Positions 28,949-37,971 of a stretch of DNA of 64,000 bases are shown here, piece after piece. Made by a program: the position numbers and the translations under genes. The DNA comes from Rhodospirillaceae bacterium. Lineage in GTDB: Bacteria > Pseudomonadota > Alphaproteobacteria > Dongiales > Dongiaceae. The first letter of the stretch is position 1, and each line of letters starts with the position of its first letter. A model generated the notes under the pieces. The model was not told where the DNA came from. It did not search any database and saw only the letters and a program-made list of their open reading frames with translations. Where the stretch lies: positions 620,001-684,000 of the forward strand of contig JADJQM010000003.1 of the NCBI GenBank assembly GCA_016712715.1, read 5' to 3'.

Positions 28949-29455
28949 CTAGATATCTTCGCCTTTCGGCTCCTCGCCGCCCTCGACGTCGATCGGCACA
29001 CCGGGCTGGTTCTTGCCGGTGCGGATGGCCAGCGCCGATTTGACGTGGCTGACATTGGGCGCCGCGGTGAGGCAGGTCGTCAGGAAGCGCTGATAGGAAT
29101 CCCAGTCATGCGCCACGATTTTCAGCAGGAAATCGGTTTCGCCGGCCAGCATGTGGCATTCACGCACCTGCGGCCAGGTCAGGACCCGCGCCTCGAAGGC
29201 CTTGAGGTCGTTCTCGGCTTGGCTGGAAAGACCGACCTGGGCGAAGACAGTGACGCCAAAGCCCAAAGCCTCGGCATTGACGTCGGCATGGTAACCTTTG
29301 AGAAAGCCAGCTTTTTCAAGGGCGCGGACACGGCGCAGGCAAGGCGGGGCCGAGATCCCGGCGCGCTTGGCAAGGTCGACATTGGTCATGCGGCCATCGG
29401 CCTGCAGATCGGCCAGGATTTTCAGGTCGATCTTGTCGAGCTTTGCGCGCCGCAT
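28949..29455 (-). CDS. Lrp/AsnC family transcriptional regulator
   Basis: 168 residues. N-terminal HTH (LDKIDLKILADLQADGRMTNVDLAKRAGISAPPCLRRVRALEKAGFL) and C-terminal RAM/AsnC ligand-binding domain (VFAQVGLSS, VRECHMLAGETDFLLKIVAHDW, NVSHVKSALAIRTGKNQPGVPID). Lrp-type proteins bind amino acids and act as octamers. The ATG at 29455 follows GAGGGG; an open frame continues upstream but begins within an unlikely region. It is divergent from trxB. The ending GGEEPKGEDI is unusually acidic. Confidence 0.94.
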   Translation of the reverse strand: MRRAKLDKIDLKILADLQADGRMTNVDLAKRAGISAPPCLRRVRALEKAGFLKGYHADVNAEALGFGVTVFAQVGLSSQAENDLKAFEARVLTWPQVRECHMLAGETDFLLKIVAHDWDSYQRFLTTCLTAAPNVSHVKSALAIRTGKNQPGVPIDVEGGEEPKGEDI

Positions 29456-29809
29456 GTAACGATCCCCTCGATTCGAACCAGATGACGCAACTATATTGCA
29501 GGTAATTTCATTTCGCCAGTGCGAGATCAAGTTCCGGGTGTTCTGGCGTTTCGTGCGGTGAGGTGCCAGGGATCGATTTCTGAGATCGATAAAATCCGCC
29601 CTGTTCGATGCAGCCTTTAATGCCAATGACATAGCTCGAACTGGCGGAATTCCTATCGCTGACGGGCCGGTTTTTACCCGTATGCCACAATTGCATGGCT
29701 TGGATTCAAGGTCGCCCATCCCTATTCTTTAACAATCATATCGATTGCTGCCCGAGTCTGGCCCGGAAATGGGGCGGTTCGGCCGTCTTCACCCAAGGAA
29801 CGACCTGTC
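29456..29809. other. intergenic region between the Lrp gene and trxB
   Basis: 354 bp without a credible gene. It must carry the divergent promoters. A TATAGT on the minus strand about 25 bp upstream of the Lrp start could be a -10 element, but no matching -35 is clear. A short ACGGG/CCCGT inverted repeat lies near 29660-29675. Nothing else is recognisable. Confidence 0.6.
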
Positions 29810-30777
29810 ATGCCCCAGGAAATCAAGACCAAGGCCCTCATCATCGGTTCCGGCCCCGCCGGCTATACCGCCGCGATCTACACCGCGCGCGCCAATCTGA
29901 AACCGATCCTGGTCCAGGGCATGCAGCCGGGCGGGCAGATGACCATCACCACCGATGTCGAGAATTTCCCCGGCTTTGCCGACGTCATCCAGGGTCCGTG
30001 GCTGATGGAGCAGATGCGCAAGCAGGCCGAGCATGTCGGCACGCGCACCATTTTCGACACCATCCTCGACATCGATTTCAGCCGGCGGCCGTTCCGCTGC
30101 ACCGGCGATCCGGCGATGTCTATGTCGCTGAAACACTGATCATTGCGACCGGCGCCCAGGCGCGCTGGCTGGGGCTGGAGTCCGAGAAGAAATTCCAGGG
30201 ATTCGGCGTCTCGGCCTGCGCTACCTGCGACGGTTTCTTCTTCCGCGAAAAGGAAGTCGTGATCGTCGGTGGCGGCAATACCGCGGTCGAAGAAGCGATC
30301 TATCTCACCAACCACGCCACCAAGGTGACGATGATCCATCGCCGCGATCATTTCCGCGCCGAGAAGATCATGCAGGATCGCTTGTTCCGAAACCCCAAGA
30401 TCAACGTCGTGTGGAACAGCGTGGTCGAGGAAGTGCTGGGGGATACGGATCCCTTGGGCGTGACCGGCGTCAAGGTGAAGAACGTGCTGACCGGCGAGGT
30501 CACCACCATCCCCGCCGACGGCTTCTTCGTCGCCATCGGGCACAGCCCGGCCACCTCTCTCTTCAAGGGCAAGCTTGAGCTGGATGCGGAAGGCTACCTC
30601 ATCACCAAGCCTGACAGCACGGCCACCAATGTACCGGGCGTTTTTGCCGCCGGCGACGTCAAGGACAAGGTGTTCCGCCAGGCGGTCACCGCCGCCGGCA
30701 TGGGTTGCATGGCAGCGCTCGAAGCCGAGCGATTCATCGCCGCCCATGAACATGAGACCGCGCAAGCCGCGGAGTAG
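29810..30777 (+). CDS. trxB: thioredoxin reductase (frameshifted in this sequence)
   Basis: TrxB is an NADPH-dependent flavoprotein that reduces thioredoxin. From the ATG at 29810 (AAGGAA upstream) the FAD fold is clear: ALIIGSGPAGYTAAIYTARANL and GGQMTITTDVENFPGF. At about 30112 the frame breaks after RPFRCTGD. The other frame continues with GDVYVAETLIIATGA, the redox-active CATC, NADPH fold VVIVGGGNTAVEEAIYL and TNVPGVFAAGDVKDK...AVTAAGMGCMAALEAE. One missing base explains it. TrxB is normally important for viability, so I read this as a sequence error. It is followed by the VtlR/LsrB gene, the same order as in Sinorhizobium. Confidence 0.92.
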
Positions 30778-30862
30778 AACCGGCTGCCGCATCACCGGGG
30801 GTGCTGCGTAACGCTGTTGGAAAGGGGAGCTGGCATCGCAAAGCGGTGTCCAGCGAAGGCAG

Positions 30863-31765
30863 ATGGCGATGGATTGGGACAAGCTGAGGATTTTTCATGC
30901 CGTGGCCGAAGCCGGCTCTTTCACGCATGCCGGTGAGGTGCTCAATCTCAGCCAGTCGGCGGTGTCGCGGCAGATATCGTCTCTGGAGGAGAGCCTCAAT
31001 GTGGCGCTCTTCCACCGCCATGCCCGCGGACTCATCCTCACCGAGCAAGGCGAATTGCTCTATCGCACTGCCCATGAAGTATTCTCGAAACTCGCCATGG
31101 CGGAAGCGCAGCTGGCCGAATCGAAAGATCGGCCCAAGGGCCAGTTGAAGGTGACGGCGACCCAGGCCTTCGGCTCGTCCTGGCTCACTCCGGTGCTGCT
31201 CGAATTCATCGATCTATATCCCGATGTTGATGTGGATCTGGTGCTTGAGGATCGCGAGCTCGACCTCTCCATGCGCGAGGCCGACGTTGCCATCCGCATG
31301 GCGCCGCCGCGCCAGCCGGAGCTGATCCAGCGTCATCTGATGACGGTGCATCTCAATATCTATGCAGCGCCCTCCTATCTTAAGCGCCATGGCATTCCCA
31401 AGGTGCCGGAGGATATCGACCAGCACCGGGTGATCGTCTATGGCAACGACATGCGTCCGCCGGTCGAGGATATCGATTGGCTGCTGCGCGCCGGCACCAA
31501 GAAGGACAAGCCGCGCCGCCCGATCCTGAAGGTAAACTCGGTCTATGCCATCCTGCGCGCCGTGCAGAGTGGTCTCGGCCTTGCCAGCCTGCCGGAATTC
31601 ATGGTGACGGAAGGGGCGAGCCTGGTCCGGGTGCTGCCCGAATTGCAAGGTCCGCGCATCGACGCCTATTTCGTCTATCCGGAAGAACTGCGGAATTCGA
31701 AGCGTATCCAGGTCTTCCGCGACTTCCTGCTGCGGAAGGTCGCCGAAGGCAAGATGCAGTCGTAA
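30863..31765 (+). CDS. vtlR: LysR family regulator of the VtlR/LsrB type
   Basis: 300 residues. The N-terminal region (DWDKLRIFHAVAEAGSFTHAG, LNLSQSAVSRQISSLE, LFHRHARGLILTEQGELLYRTAHEV) is near-identical in pattern to VtlR/LsrB of Agrobacterium, Brucella and Sinorhizobium. Those proteins activate AbcR small RNAs and genes for stress and host association. As in S. meliloti it directly follows trxB. The C-terminal LysR substrate domain is complete. The start is MAMDW at 30863. The predicted AbcR-like RNA lies about 750 bp downstream with a LysR-type dyad in front of it, which supports the same regulatory link here. Confidence 0.9.
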   Translation: MAMDWDKLRIFHAVAEAGSFTHAGEVLNLSQSAVSRQISSLEESLNVALFHRHARGLILTEQGELLYRTAHEVFSKLAMAEAQLAESKDRPKGQLKVTATQAFGSSWLTPVLLEFIDLYPDVDVDLVLEDRELDLSMREADVAIRMAPPRQPELIQRHLMTVHLNIYAAPSYLKRHGIPKVPEDIDQHRVIVYGNDMRPPVEDIDWLLRAGTKKDKPRRPILKVNSVYAILRAVQSGLGLASLPEFMVTEGASLVRVLPELQGPRIDAYFVYPEELRNSKRIQVFRDFLLRKVAEGKMQS

Positions 31766-31771
31766 GACTGC

Positions 31772-32029
31772 CTAGTCCCGGCTGGACCGAACTCCCCCGG
31801 CCAGGAAGGCCGCTGTCCGCGCATTCTTCTTCACATCGTTGACCACGAAGATGGCGTGCAGCGCCGCGATCAGCCACAGCACGAATCCAGCCGAACCGCC
31901 GAACAACAGGCTCGCAAAGAAAGCGACCCATGCGAGCACATAAAGCAGCAGGTTGAAGACCGCCTGGAACACCTTCCCGTAGAGCAGGAGGGCCAGCGGC
32001 GGGAGGATCAGCGCAACAAGATAAATCAT
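31772..32029 (-). CDS. YqaE/Pmp3 family small membrane protein
   Basis: 85 residues with two membrane segments and the Pmp3/YqaE pattern: ALILPPLALLLYGKVFQAVFN in the first helix region and AALHAIFVVND after the second. Members are short hydrophobic proteins linked to stress and membrane potential in bacteria and yeast, mechanism unclear. The ATG at 32029 has no strong ribosome site; longer in-frame starts exist but add a charged tail not seen in the family. It sits between the VtlR gene (convergent) and the AbcR-like RNA locus. Confidence 0.8.
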   Translation of the reverse strand: MIYLVALILPPLALLLYGKVFQAVFNLLLYVLAWVAFFASLLFGGSAGFVLWLIAALHAIFVVNDVKKNARTAAFLAGGVRSSRD

Positions 32030-32439
32030 GGCGGGGCGAGGCTCCGGGACGGATCGATCCCTCTTAAATAGGGTCTCCGAACCACGGCGCAACCATTTCC
32101 CGCTTCACCAAGCTTGCTCGATAAAAAGGCTGTGCGGTGCAGCAAAATCAGGCATTTCTGCGCAGTCGCGACATAGGCGTCGCGAACCAAAAACTCTGCC
32201 GACTCGCTAGAGAATTCAGGAATGCCACAATGGGAGCGCTGTCAGAGACCCGCGAAAAGTGCAATCCCATGCCCTGCGGCGGATTGGCTCGCCCTTGGCT
32301 TCGGCACCGCAGCAATCTCCTAACTAATTGTGACAGATATGTTTTATTGGTATGCAACTGCTGCATGCCGCGTCTGTGAATTTGACTCTGGTAGGGTCCG
32401 CCGATTCCTCTATTCTGCGCCTATGCCGGGCAGCCACAC
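32030..32439. other. gene-poor region upstream of the small RNA locus
   Basis: About 410 bp with no credible coding sequence. An 8-bp imperfect dyad (GGTATGCA / TGCATGCC, 32349-32369) stands out and may be a binding site or a small hairpin. It is comparatively AT-rich between 32320 and 32360. No second AbcR-like copy or terminator is visible here, although AbcR genes occur in pairs in many Rhizobiales. Confidence 0.5.
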
Positions 32440-32457
32440 TGTTGCAGTTTAGCAACA
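32440..32457. promoter_or_regulatory. LysR-type dyad TGTTGC-N6-GCAACA upstream of the small RNA
   Basis: A perfect 6-bp inverted repeat with a 6-bp centre, containing the T-N11-A spacing (T32443, A32455) typical of LysR recognition sites. Its centre is about 70 bp before the predicted transcription start of the AbcR-like RNA, where LysR activators usually bind. The nearby VtlR/LsrB-type gene is the obvious candidate regulator. Binding is inferred. Confidence 0.5.
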
Positions 32458-32483
32458 TACGGAGCGTAACGTTCCCGACGGGG

Positions 32484-32512
32484 TTGATACGGTCATGATG
32501 GCGCCATATTTG
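32484..32512 (+). promoter_or_regulatory. sigma-70-like promoter for the AbcR-like RNA
   Basis: TTGATA (32484-32489), 17-bp spacer, TATTTG (32507-32512). The -10 is weak (consensus TATAAT), which fits a promoter that needs an activator. Start of transcription is expected near 32519. Confidence 0.45.
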
Positions 32513-32518
32513 GCAGAC

Positions 32519-32667
32519 AGAGTGATCCGGTAAGCGAGTTTCGAAGCGATAGCTTCACACTGAATTCGGGCGCGATGCCCGGATGGGGTCTTCGGACCCT
32601 ACGTCTCCCAGACGTAAAGCCTCCCTGTTTAACTTGCCGGGCCCTTGTGGCCCGGCGATTTTCTTTT
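32519..32667 (+). ncRNA. abcR: AbcR-like (alpha-r15) small RNA candidate
   Basis: About 149 nt of consecutive hairpins with no open frame. They are GAAGC/GCTTC (32543-32556); CGGGC/GCCCG (32567-32581); GGGTC/GACCC closed by a TTCG tetraloop (32586-32599); and ACGTCT/AGACGT enclosing CCC so that CTCCCA is exposed (32601-32615). A single-stranded linker with CCTCCC follows (32616-32635), then a strong terminator. AbcR RNAs of Rhizobiales use a loop CUCCCA and a second UCCC-type anti-Shine-Dalgarno patch to repress ABC transporter mRNAs via Hfq, and their genes lie next to VtlR/LsrB, as here. The family assignment rests on architecture, motifs and synteny, not on alignment. Confidence 0.65.
32636..32667 (+). 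terminator. Rho-independent terminator of the AbcR-like RNA
   Basis: GCCGGGCC (32636-32643) pairs with GGCCCGGC (32649-32656), loop CTTGT, followed by GATTTTCTTTT. It is one of the best terminators in the window and does not follow any protein gene, which is why a small RNA must be considered. Confidence 0.9.
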
Positions 32668-32759
32668 GGGGCGCTGACAGGCCCCTTGGGTCTTCTCCCG
32701 GCACTGCACAAACAGCTCATTCGCGGTCACAATGGCGCTTCTTGAAAAGGGAGGGCGAG

Positions 32760-33512
32760 ATGGCCGATTCCCAACTTCACATCAGGACCGCGGCGGCCCT
32801 GCTGTGTCTTGCCTGGCTGACCCCTGCCGCCAGTGCCCAGGACGCCGCGCCCCCGGTCGATCTCGCCCTGGTTCTGGCCGTCGATGCCTCGGGTAGCATC
32901 GATCCCGCCGAGTTCCAACTGCAGAAGGAAGGCATCGCCGCTGCCCTCCTCAGCGACGAGGTGCTGTCGGCCGTCCTGAGCGGACGCCATGACCGCATCG
33001 CGATCGCCCTGGTCGAATGGGGTAGTCCTGGCGGCGCCACCCTGGTCGTTGACTGGATGCTCATAGGCGACCGCGCCGGCGCTGAAGCATTTGCGGCAAC
33101 CCTGCTGGCCGCACCGCGTTCGCAACAGAGCTACAATGCGCTTGGCGATGCCATCAGCCTCGCGACCGCGCTGCTCGGCGCCTGCCCCTGCCAGCCGACG
33201 CGGCGCGTGATCGATATATCAGGCGACAATCCGGACAACCGCAGCCAGCTTCCGGCCCCGCTCGCCCGGGATGCGGCCGTCGCTGCCGGCATCACGGTGA
33301 ATGCCCTGGCCATCCTCAACAGCGACCTCCTCGGTCCCAGCGGCCGGCCCTATCTGGTCGAACGCTATGAAAGTGATGTGATCGGCGGCTTCGGCGCCTT
33401 CGTTGCCACGGCCCACACGCGGGCAGATTTCGCCCGTGCGCTGCGGCAAAAGATGATTCTGGAAATTGCCGGCACCAAATCGCCCGATGTGACCGCGGCC
33501 GAACTCGACTGA
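32760..33512 (+). CDS. DUF1194 domain protein, exported, VWA-like
   Basis: 250 residues. A signal peptide (AALLCLAWLTPAASAQ) is followed by the DUF1194 domain with a VWA-type MIDAS motif, LVLAVDASGSIDPAEF. Other marks are RIAIALVEWGS, QQSYNALGDAISLA, RRVIDISGDNPDN and GITVNALAILN, ending FARALRQKMILEIAG. DUF1194 proteins are secreted alphaproteobacterial proteins of unknown role that probably bind a divalent metal. The ATG at 32760 has GGGAGG six bases upstream; this ribosome site is itself a possible target of the CCTCCC patch of the RNA encoded just upstream. Confidence 0.92.
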   Translation: MADSQLHIRTAAALLCLAWLTPAASAQDAAPPVDLALVLAVDASGSIDPAEFQLQKEGIAAALLSDEVLSAVLSGRHDRIAIALVEWGSPGGATLVVDWMLIGDRAGAEAFAATLLAAPRSQQSYNALGDAISLATALLGACPCQPTRRVIDISGDNPDNRSQLPAPLARDAAVAAGITVNALAILNSDLLGPSGRPYLVERYESDVIGGFGAFVATAHTRADFARALRQKMILEIAGTKSPDVTAAELD

Positions 33513-33578
33513 GTTATGCGGCAGGCGGCAGGCGGTATTCAACAGGCGGGCAGCATGGCTGGGTAAAATCTGTTGCGC

Positions 33579-34412
33579 TTATTGCGCCTGCCAGAGCTGG
33601 ATGGCATCGGCAATCAATCGGTCCATGACCTTCTCTTCGGCGAACCGGTTCATCGCCTCCGCGATCATGCCGCGCAGGGCGCCGCTGTTGCAGGCGGAGC
33701 GATGCGACAAGGTGAGATAGAGGTCCTCATTGCTGATCGAGTCAGGCGCTTCCATCAACCCGTCGATGCCGAGTTGGGCGGCAATGGCCCGTGCCGGCGC
33801 ATCCTCATAGATGAGATAGTCGGCCCGCCTGTTTTCGACCATCCGCAACGCGTTCTCGAGCTTGGAGACCTCATCGATCGACAGGTTCTTCCTGGCATAT
33901 TGATCGAATTCCTCGCCAAAGCTGTTGTTGATCACAGTGACGCCGCGATGGCCGACAAGATCCGACCTTTGGCGATACTTGACGGCGCTGTCGGGCATCG
34001 TGATGACGACCGAGCGTGTCGTCGCGATCGTAGGATGGATGTAGTCCATATAAGCCAGTCGCTCCGTCGTGAGGAACGCGCCGCTGATGAGGTCGATATG
34101 GCCGTTCTTCATTTCTTCCTGTACGCGCGCCCAGGAACCGATATAGCGAACTTCGATCGGGATGCCGATCTCGGCCGACAGCATCGCCATCAGCGCGGCA
34201 TTGGCGCCGATCAACTGGCGCTCATTCTCTGGATTGCGCCAAAGGTAGGGTGGGTACTCCGGATTGCCCGACGCCACGAGCAACTTGCACGCCTCAGCGC
34301 GCGCGCCACCCATGCCGAGGCCGGGACAAAGGAGCGTCGTCATCGCCATGACAAAGGCGGCCATGTGACTCAGGATACGTGGTCTTGGATATGATCGCGC
34401 ACACCCGGCCAT
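33579..34412 (-). CDS. periplasmic solute-binding protein (SBP_bac_3 family)
   Basis: 277 residues. The start at 34412 (GAAGGA before it) is followed by a signal peptide about residues 12-38 ending GARA. The mature protein is a family-3 bilobal binding protein: LLVASGNPEYPPYLW, ALMAMLSAEIGIPIEVRYIGSWARVQEEMKNGHIDLISGAFLTTERLAYMDYI, VVITMPDSA, ADYLIYEDAPARAI and YLTLSHRSAC. Such proteins bind amino acids or related solutes, or feed a signalling receptor. No permease or ATPase is adjacent, so it could serve a distant transporter or a sensor. Convergent with the DUF1194 gene. Confidence 0.88.
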   Translation of the reverse strand: MAGCARSYPRPRILSHMAAFVMAMTTLLCPGLGMGGARAEACKLLVASGNPEYPPYLWRNPENERQLIGANAALMAMLSAEIGIPIEVRYIGSWARVQEEMKNGHIDLISGAFLTTERLAYMDYIHPTIATTRSVVITMPDSAVKYRQRSDLVGHRGVTVINNSFGEEFDQYARKNLSIDEVSKLENALRMVENRRADYLIYEDAPARAIAAQLGIDGLMEAPDSISNEDLYLTLSHRSACNSGALRGMIAEAMNRFAEEKVMDRLIADAIQLWQAQ

Positions 34413-34696
34413 TTTCGGTCCTTCTATCGCCGACACCCTTCGCCGACTGACAACATGCCGGCAGGATAGGAAACTCCCTAGCTCTCGGCAAACGATGATT
34501 GTAACCCACATGAGGCATGGACCAGATGAAGCGATGATTAATTGTGGGTCGGAGAACATCTATCCGGTCTGGGTAGCACTGCATTCATTGCACTGGCATG
34601 CCTCCCGGGTTTCAGGCAGTCTGCCGGCCTCGATCGATCGGCCATTGCTTCTGATGCGTCCCGGCCTCGAACGGTCAAAGGCTGCGGAGCGATTGC

Positions 34697-35866
34697 GTGA
34701 CCCCTTCCCCGGACAATGACACCATCAACTGGCGCAATCTGATTGCCGCCTGCGCCGCGGTCTGCGTCTTCGCGTTCTCGCTGGGCGAGATGTTTCCCCT
34801 GCTCTCACTCAACATGGAAAGCTGGGGGGTCAGCGAGACACTGATCGGATTGAACACTGCAATGGCGCCGATCGGCATCCTGATTGCCGGGCTGATCATT
34901 CCGCGCCTGTCGCATGCCTTCGGCCCAAAACGCGTCGCCATCTTCATGGCGACGGCAACCGGTGTGCTGTTTCTGCTCTACCCCACATTTCCCACCTTGT
35001 GGGCCTGGTTCCCGATCCGCCTGCTGCAAGGGATCTTCGTCGCCACCCTGTTCGCGTTGAGCGAAGCCTGGGTCCTCAGCAACGCCACCGGTGCCTCGCG
35101 GGGACGCGTGGTTGGAATCTATGCGACCTGCATCTCCGCCACCTTCGGTGTCGGTGCGGCGGTTGCCGGCTGGACGGGGATCGAGGGCTATCTGCCCTTT
35201 GTCATCGGTGCCACGGTCCTGTTTCTCGCCACGATACCGATCTCGTTGGTCTCGAAGGATGTCGGTGGAACGGAAGACCATCCCCATGTCTCGATCTTCG
35301 CCTTCGCGCCCAAGGCCCCGCTGTTGCTGACCGCCGTCTGCGTCCATGCCATGTTCGATGGCGGGATGCTGGGGCTGTTGCCGGTTTATGCACGCGACAT
35401 GGAGATGAGCAAGGAAGCGGCCGCCTATACCATCACCGCCTTGTCGCTGGGCAATGTCTTCTTCCAGATCCCGATCGGCTGGATCGCCGATCGCACGTCG
35501 AAGCGCAAGACGATGATCGCCTGCTTCATCGTGACCGCCCTGGGTCTCGCCGCACTGCCTTTTGCCATCACGACGATCTGGCTCTGGCCGTTGATGCTGG
35601 TGACGGGTGCTGCCGGATTTGGAATCTATACGGTCAGCCTGTCGGAACTCGGCGATCGCTTTCGCGGCGCCGATCTCATCGCCGGCACATCGGCCTTTTC
35701 CACCGTCTGGGGCCTGGGCGCATTGGTCGGGTCGATTGTGTGCGGTCTGGCCATGGATCTGTTCGGACCCCATGGGTTCCCGGGCATCCTGCTGGCGTTC
35801 TTCATCGCCTTCATTCTGATCCAGGCCCTGCGCAGCTTCCGCCAGTCTCGGCGCGCAGCCGTCTAG
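34697..35866 (+). CDS. MFS transporter, YcaD-like
   Basis: 389 residues, twelve predicted membrane segments. The first half includes GLNTAMAPIGILIAGLIIPRLSHAFGPKRVAIF (motif A region) and IRLLQGIFVATLFALSEAWVLSNATGASRGRVVGIYA, typical of the YcaD/UMF-like MFS group; the second half repeats the motif in GWIADRTSKRKTMIA. Substrate unknown. GTG start at 34697 with CGGAG seven bases before it. Its stop overlaps the stop of the convergent chemoreceptor gene by two bases (TAG/CTA). Confidence 0.9.
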   Translation: MTPSPDNDTINWRNLIAACAAVCVFAFSLGEMFPLLSLNMESWGVSETLIGLNTAMAPIGILIAGLIIPRLSHAFGPKRVAIFMATATGVLFLLYPTFPTLWAWFPIRLLQGIFVATLFALSEAWVLSNATGASRGRVVGIYATCISATFGVGAAVAGWTGIEGYLPFVIGATVLFLATIPISLVSKDVGGTEDHPHVSIFAFAPKAPLLLTAVCVHAMFDGGMLGLLPVYARDMEMSKEAAAYTITALSLGNVFFQIPIGWIADRTSKRKTMIACFIVTALGLAALPFAITTIWLWPLMLVTGAAGFGIYTVSLSELGDRFRGADLIAGTSAFSTVWGLGALVGSIVCGLAMDLFGPHGFPGILLAFFIAFILIQALRSFRQSRRAAV

Positions 35867-37971
35867 GCACTCTTGACGCCTTCCAGGAAGTGCTGCACGT
35901 GACGGCGCAGCTCGTCCGATTTATCGGTGAGTTCGCGCGCCGCATCGAGCACCTGTTTGGCCGCGACCCCGGTCATGTCCGCTGCCTGGTTGACCCCGGT
36001 GATGTTCTCATTGACCTGGTTGGTGCCGTCGGCCGCTTCCTGGACATTGCGCGCGATCTCCTGTGTCGCAGCCCCCTGCTCGACCACGGCCGAGGCGATT
36101 GAGCCCACGATCTCATTGATGCGCGTGACGGTGCCGGCGATGGTGCGGATCGCTTCCACAGCCTCTGACGTCGCTGTTTGCACTGCGGAGATCTGGCCGG
36201 CGATCTCGTCGGTCGCATTGCCGGTCTGGGTCGCGAGGTTCTTCACCTCGGATGCCACGATCGCGAAGCCACGGCCGGCGTCCCCGGCGCGCGCTGCCTC
36301 AATCGTGGCATTGAGCGCCAGCAGGTTTGTCTGGCCGGCAATATTGTTGATCAATTGCACCACGGCACCGATCTTGTCGGCCGCACTGTAGAGCCCTTCG
36401 ACCAGTTGATTGGTCGAGTTGGCCTGACTTGCCGCTTCACCGGCAATGCGCGAACATTCGTTGACCTGACGCGAGATCTCCGAGACCGAGGCATTGAGTT
36501 CCTCGGTGGCCGAGGCCACTGTCTGGACATTCGACGTCGCCTCGGCCGAGGCGGTGGCGACAGCCCCGGCACGGACCGCGGTGTCGCTGGCTGTTTCCGT
36601 CATCGAATTGGCGGTGCCCTGCATGCGCTCGGTGGCGTTGGCGACGGTAGCAAGGACCTCGCGCACGGCGGTCTCGAAATGATCGGTGAGGTGGTTGATC
36701 TTCTTTACCCGCGCCTCGCGCCGCGCCTGGGAGGCCGCTTCCTTTTCGGCGAGATCGCGGGCCTGGATCATGCCGTCCTTGAACACGCTGACCGCCTGCG
36801 CCATGGCGCCGATCTCGTTGCGCAATTCGGTATCAGGCACGGCAACATCGAGATTGCCGCGCGAGAGTTCGCCCATCACGCCGGTCATGCGCCCGATCGG
36901 CCGGGAGGTGACACGGATGATCCAGACGGCGATGCCGAAGGCGGCGCCAAGGCCGATCACCAGCAGCACGATCATCACCATCTGCAAATTCCTGGCAGCG
37001 GCAATGGCGCTCTCGCCGTCGCTGGCCAACAGCAGGGCCTGGCGATCGACCAGACCACCGCGGCGCACCCCGTCATCGCCGCGCGGTCCACTCAGGAGAT
37101 CGAGAATTTCATTGGCTTGCGGCGTGACGACACCGTTGAGCTGTTCCTGCGCAAGGTTCCAGCTCGGCGATTTGCGAATCTCGATCATCTGCCCCGGCAA
37201 CGGCGTGAATTTCTCATGATTGACGACCAGCGTCTTGTAGGAGGATTTCTGCCCGACCGTGAACAAGGCCGTCATCTTTTCCAGAGTCTTCAGCCGGCTG
37301 CTGGTCACCTTCCAGTTTTTGTCGAAATCCTTCTGGAACTGCTCGTTGCCGGTCATCACCATGGCGCGCAGGCTCGCCTGGGCAAGCGAGAAGGCATTGC
37401 GCAGGTCCGAAAGCGCAATCAGCAGTTCCTTGCGCTCTTCGGTGGCGGGTTGCGCAAACTCCTCATTCATCATGCCAGAGACGCTTTTGAGGATGGTCGA
37501 GATCAGCTTTTCGCCCTGCTCGTTCAGCATCTTCAGGGCCGGCTGCTCGTCCTTGCTGTTGGCAAGCAATTCGGCCTTGTCCTGCGATGCAGCAAAGCTC
37601 GCCAGCAATTCCTTGATCGTCGACCAGTCTTCAAGATCGCGGGGATCCCGCCAATGGGCGGCAAGCGCGTCGATCTGCTGGATGTTGGCCCCGATCTGGG
37701 TCCAGACATCGGCCCGGTCGTGCTTGAAGGTTTCGGTACCGCTCAGCATCCAGTCGCGCAAGGCGGTGAGGGAGCCCTGCACATTGGCCACCAGGGCGTT
37801 CCCGGCCGTGGTCATCGGCAGCCGTTCGGCCACCATACGCTGGGTAATGTCGGCATTGCCGCGGACCTGCCAGAAATTGACGGCGATCACCACGACCAGC
37901 AGGGCGGACACGCTGCTGAAGCCGACCAGCAGCCATGTCTTGATGCGGAAATTTGCCAGCCAATCGAACAT
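35863..37971 (-). CDS. methyl-accepting chemotaxis protein
   Basis: 702 residues. The N-terminal membrane helix (TWLLVGFSSVSALLVVVIAV) is followed by a long, mostly helical periplasmic sensor of about 310 residues, a second membrane helix (MVMIVLLVIGLGAAFGIAVWI), HAMP (RVTSRPIGRMTGVMGELSRGNL) and a cytoplasmic signalling coil. Its hairpin tip contains QTNLLALNATIEAARAGDAGRGF...VKNLATQT, the CheA/CheW-binding region. The protein ends LTDKSDELRRHVQHFLEGVKSA. The ATG at 37971 has GAGGG upstream. No che operon is present in the window. The ligand is not predictable; the sensor could be a helical bimodular type. Confidence 0.94.
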   Translation of the reverse strand: MFDWLANFRIKTWLLVGFSSVSALLVVVIAVNFWQVRGNADITQRMVAERLPMTTAGNALVANVQGSLTALRDWMLSGTETFKHDRADVWTQIGANIQQIDALAAHWRDPRDLEDWSTIKELLASFAASQDKAELLANSKDEQPALKMLNEQGEKLISTILKSVSGMMNEEFAQPATEERKELLIALSDLRNAFSLAQASLRAMVMTGNEQFQKDFDKNWKVTSSRLKTLEKMTALFTVGQKSSYKTLVVNHEKFTPLPGQMIEIRKSPSWNLAQEQLNGVVTPQANEILDLLSGPRGDDGVRRGGLVDRQALLLASDGESAIAAARNLQMVMIVLLVIGLGAAFGIAVWIIRVTSRPIGRMTGVMGELSRGNLDVAVPDTELRNEIGAMAQAVSVFKDGMIQARDLAEKEAASQARREARVKKINHLTDHFETAVREVLATVANATERMQGTANSMTETASDTAVRAGAVATASAEATSNVQTVASATEELNASVSEISRQVNECSRIAGEAASQANSTNQLVEGLYSAADKIGAVVQLINNIAGQTNLLALNATIEAARAGDAGRGFAIVASEVKNLATQTGNATDEIAGQISAVQTATSEAVEAIRTIAGTVTRINEIVGSIASAVVEQGAATQEIARNVQEAADGTNQVNENITGVNQAADMTGVAAKQVLDAARELTDKSDELRRHVQHFLEGVKSA

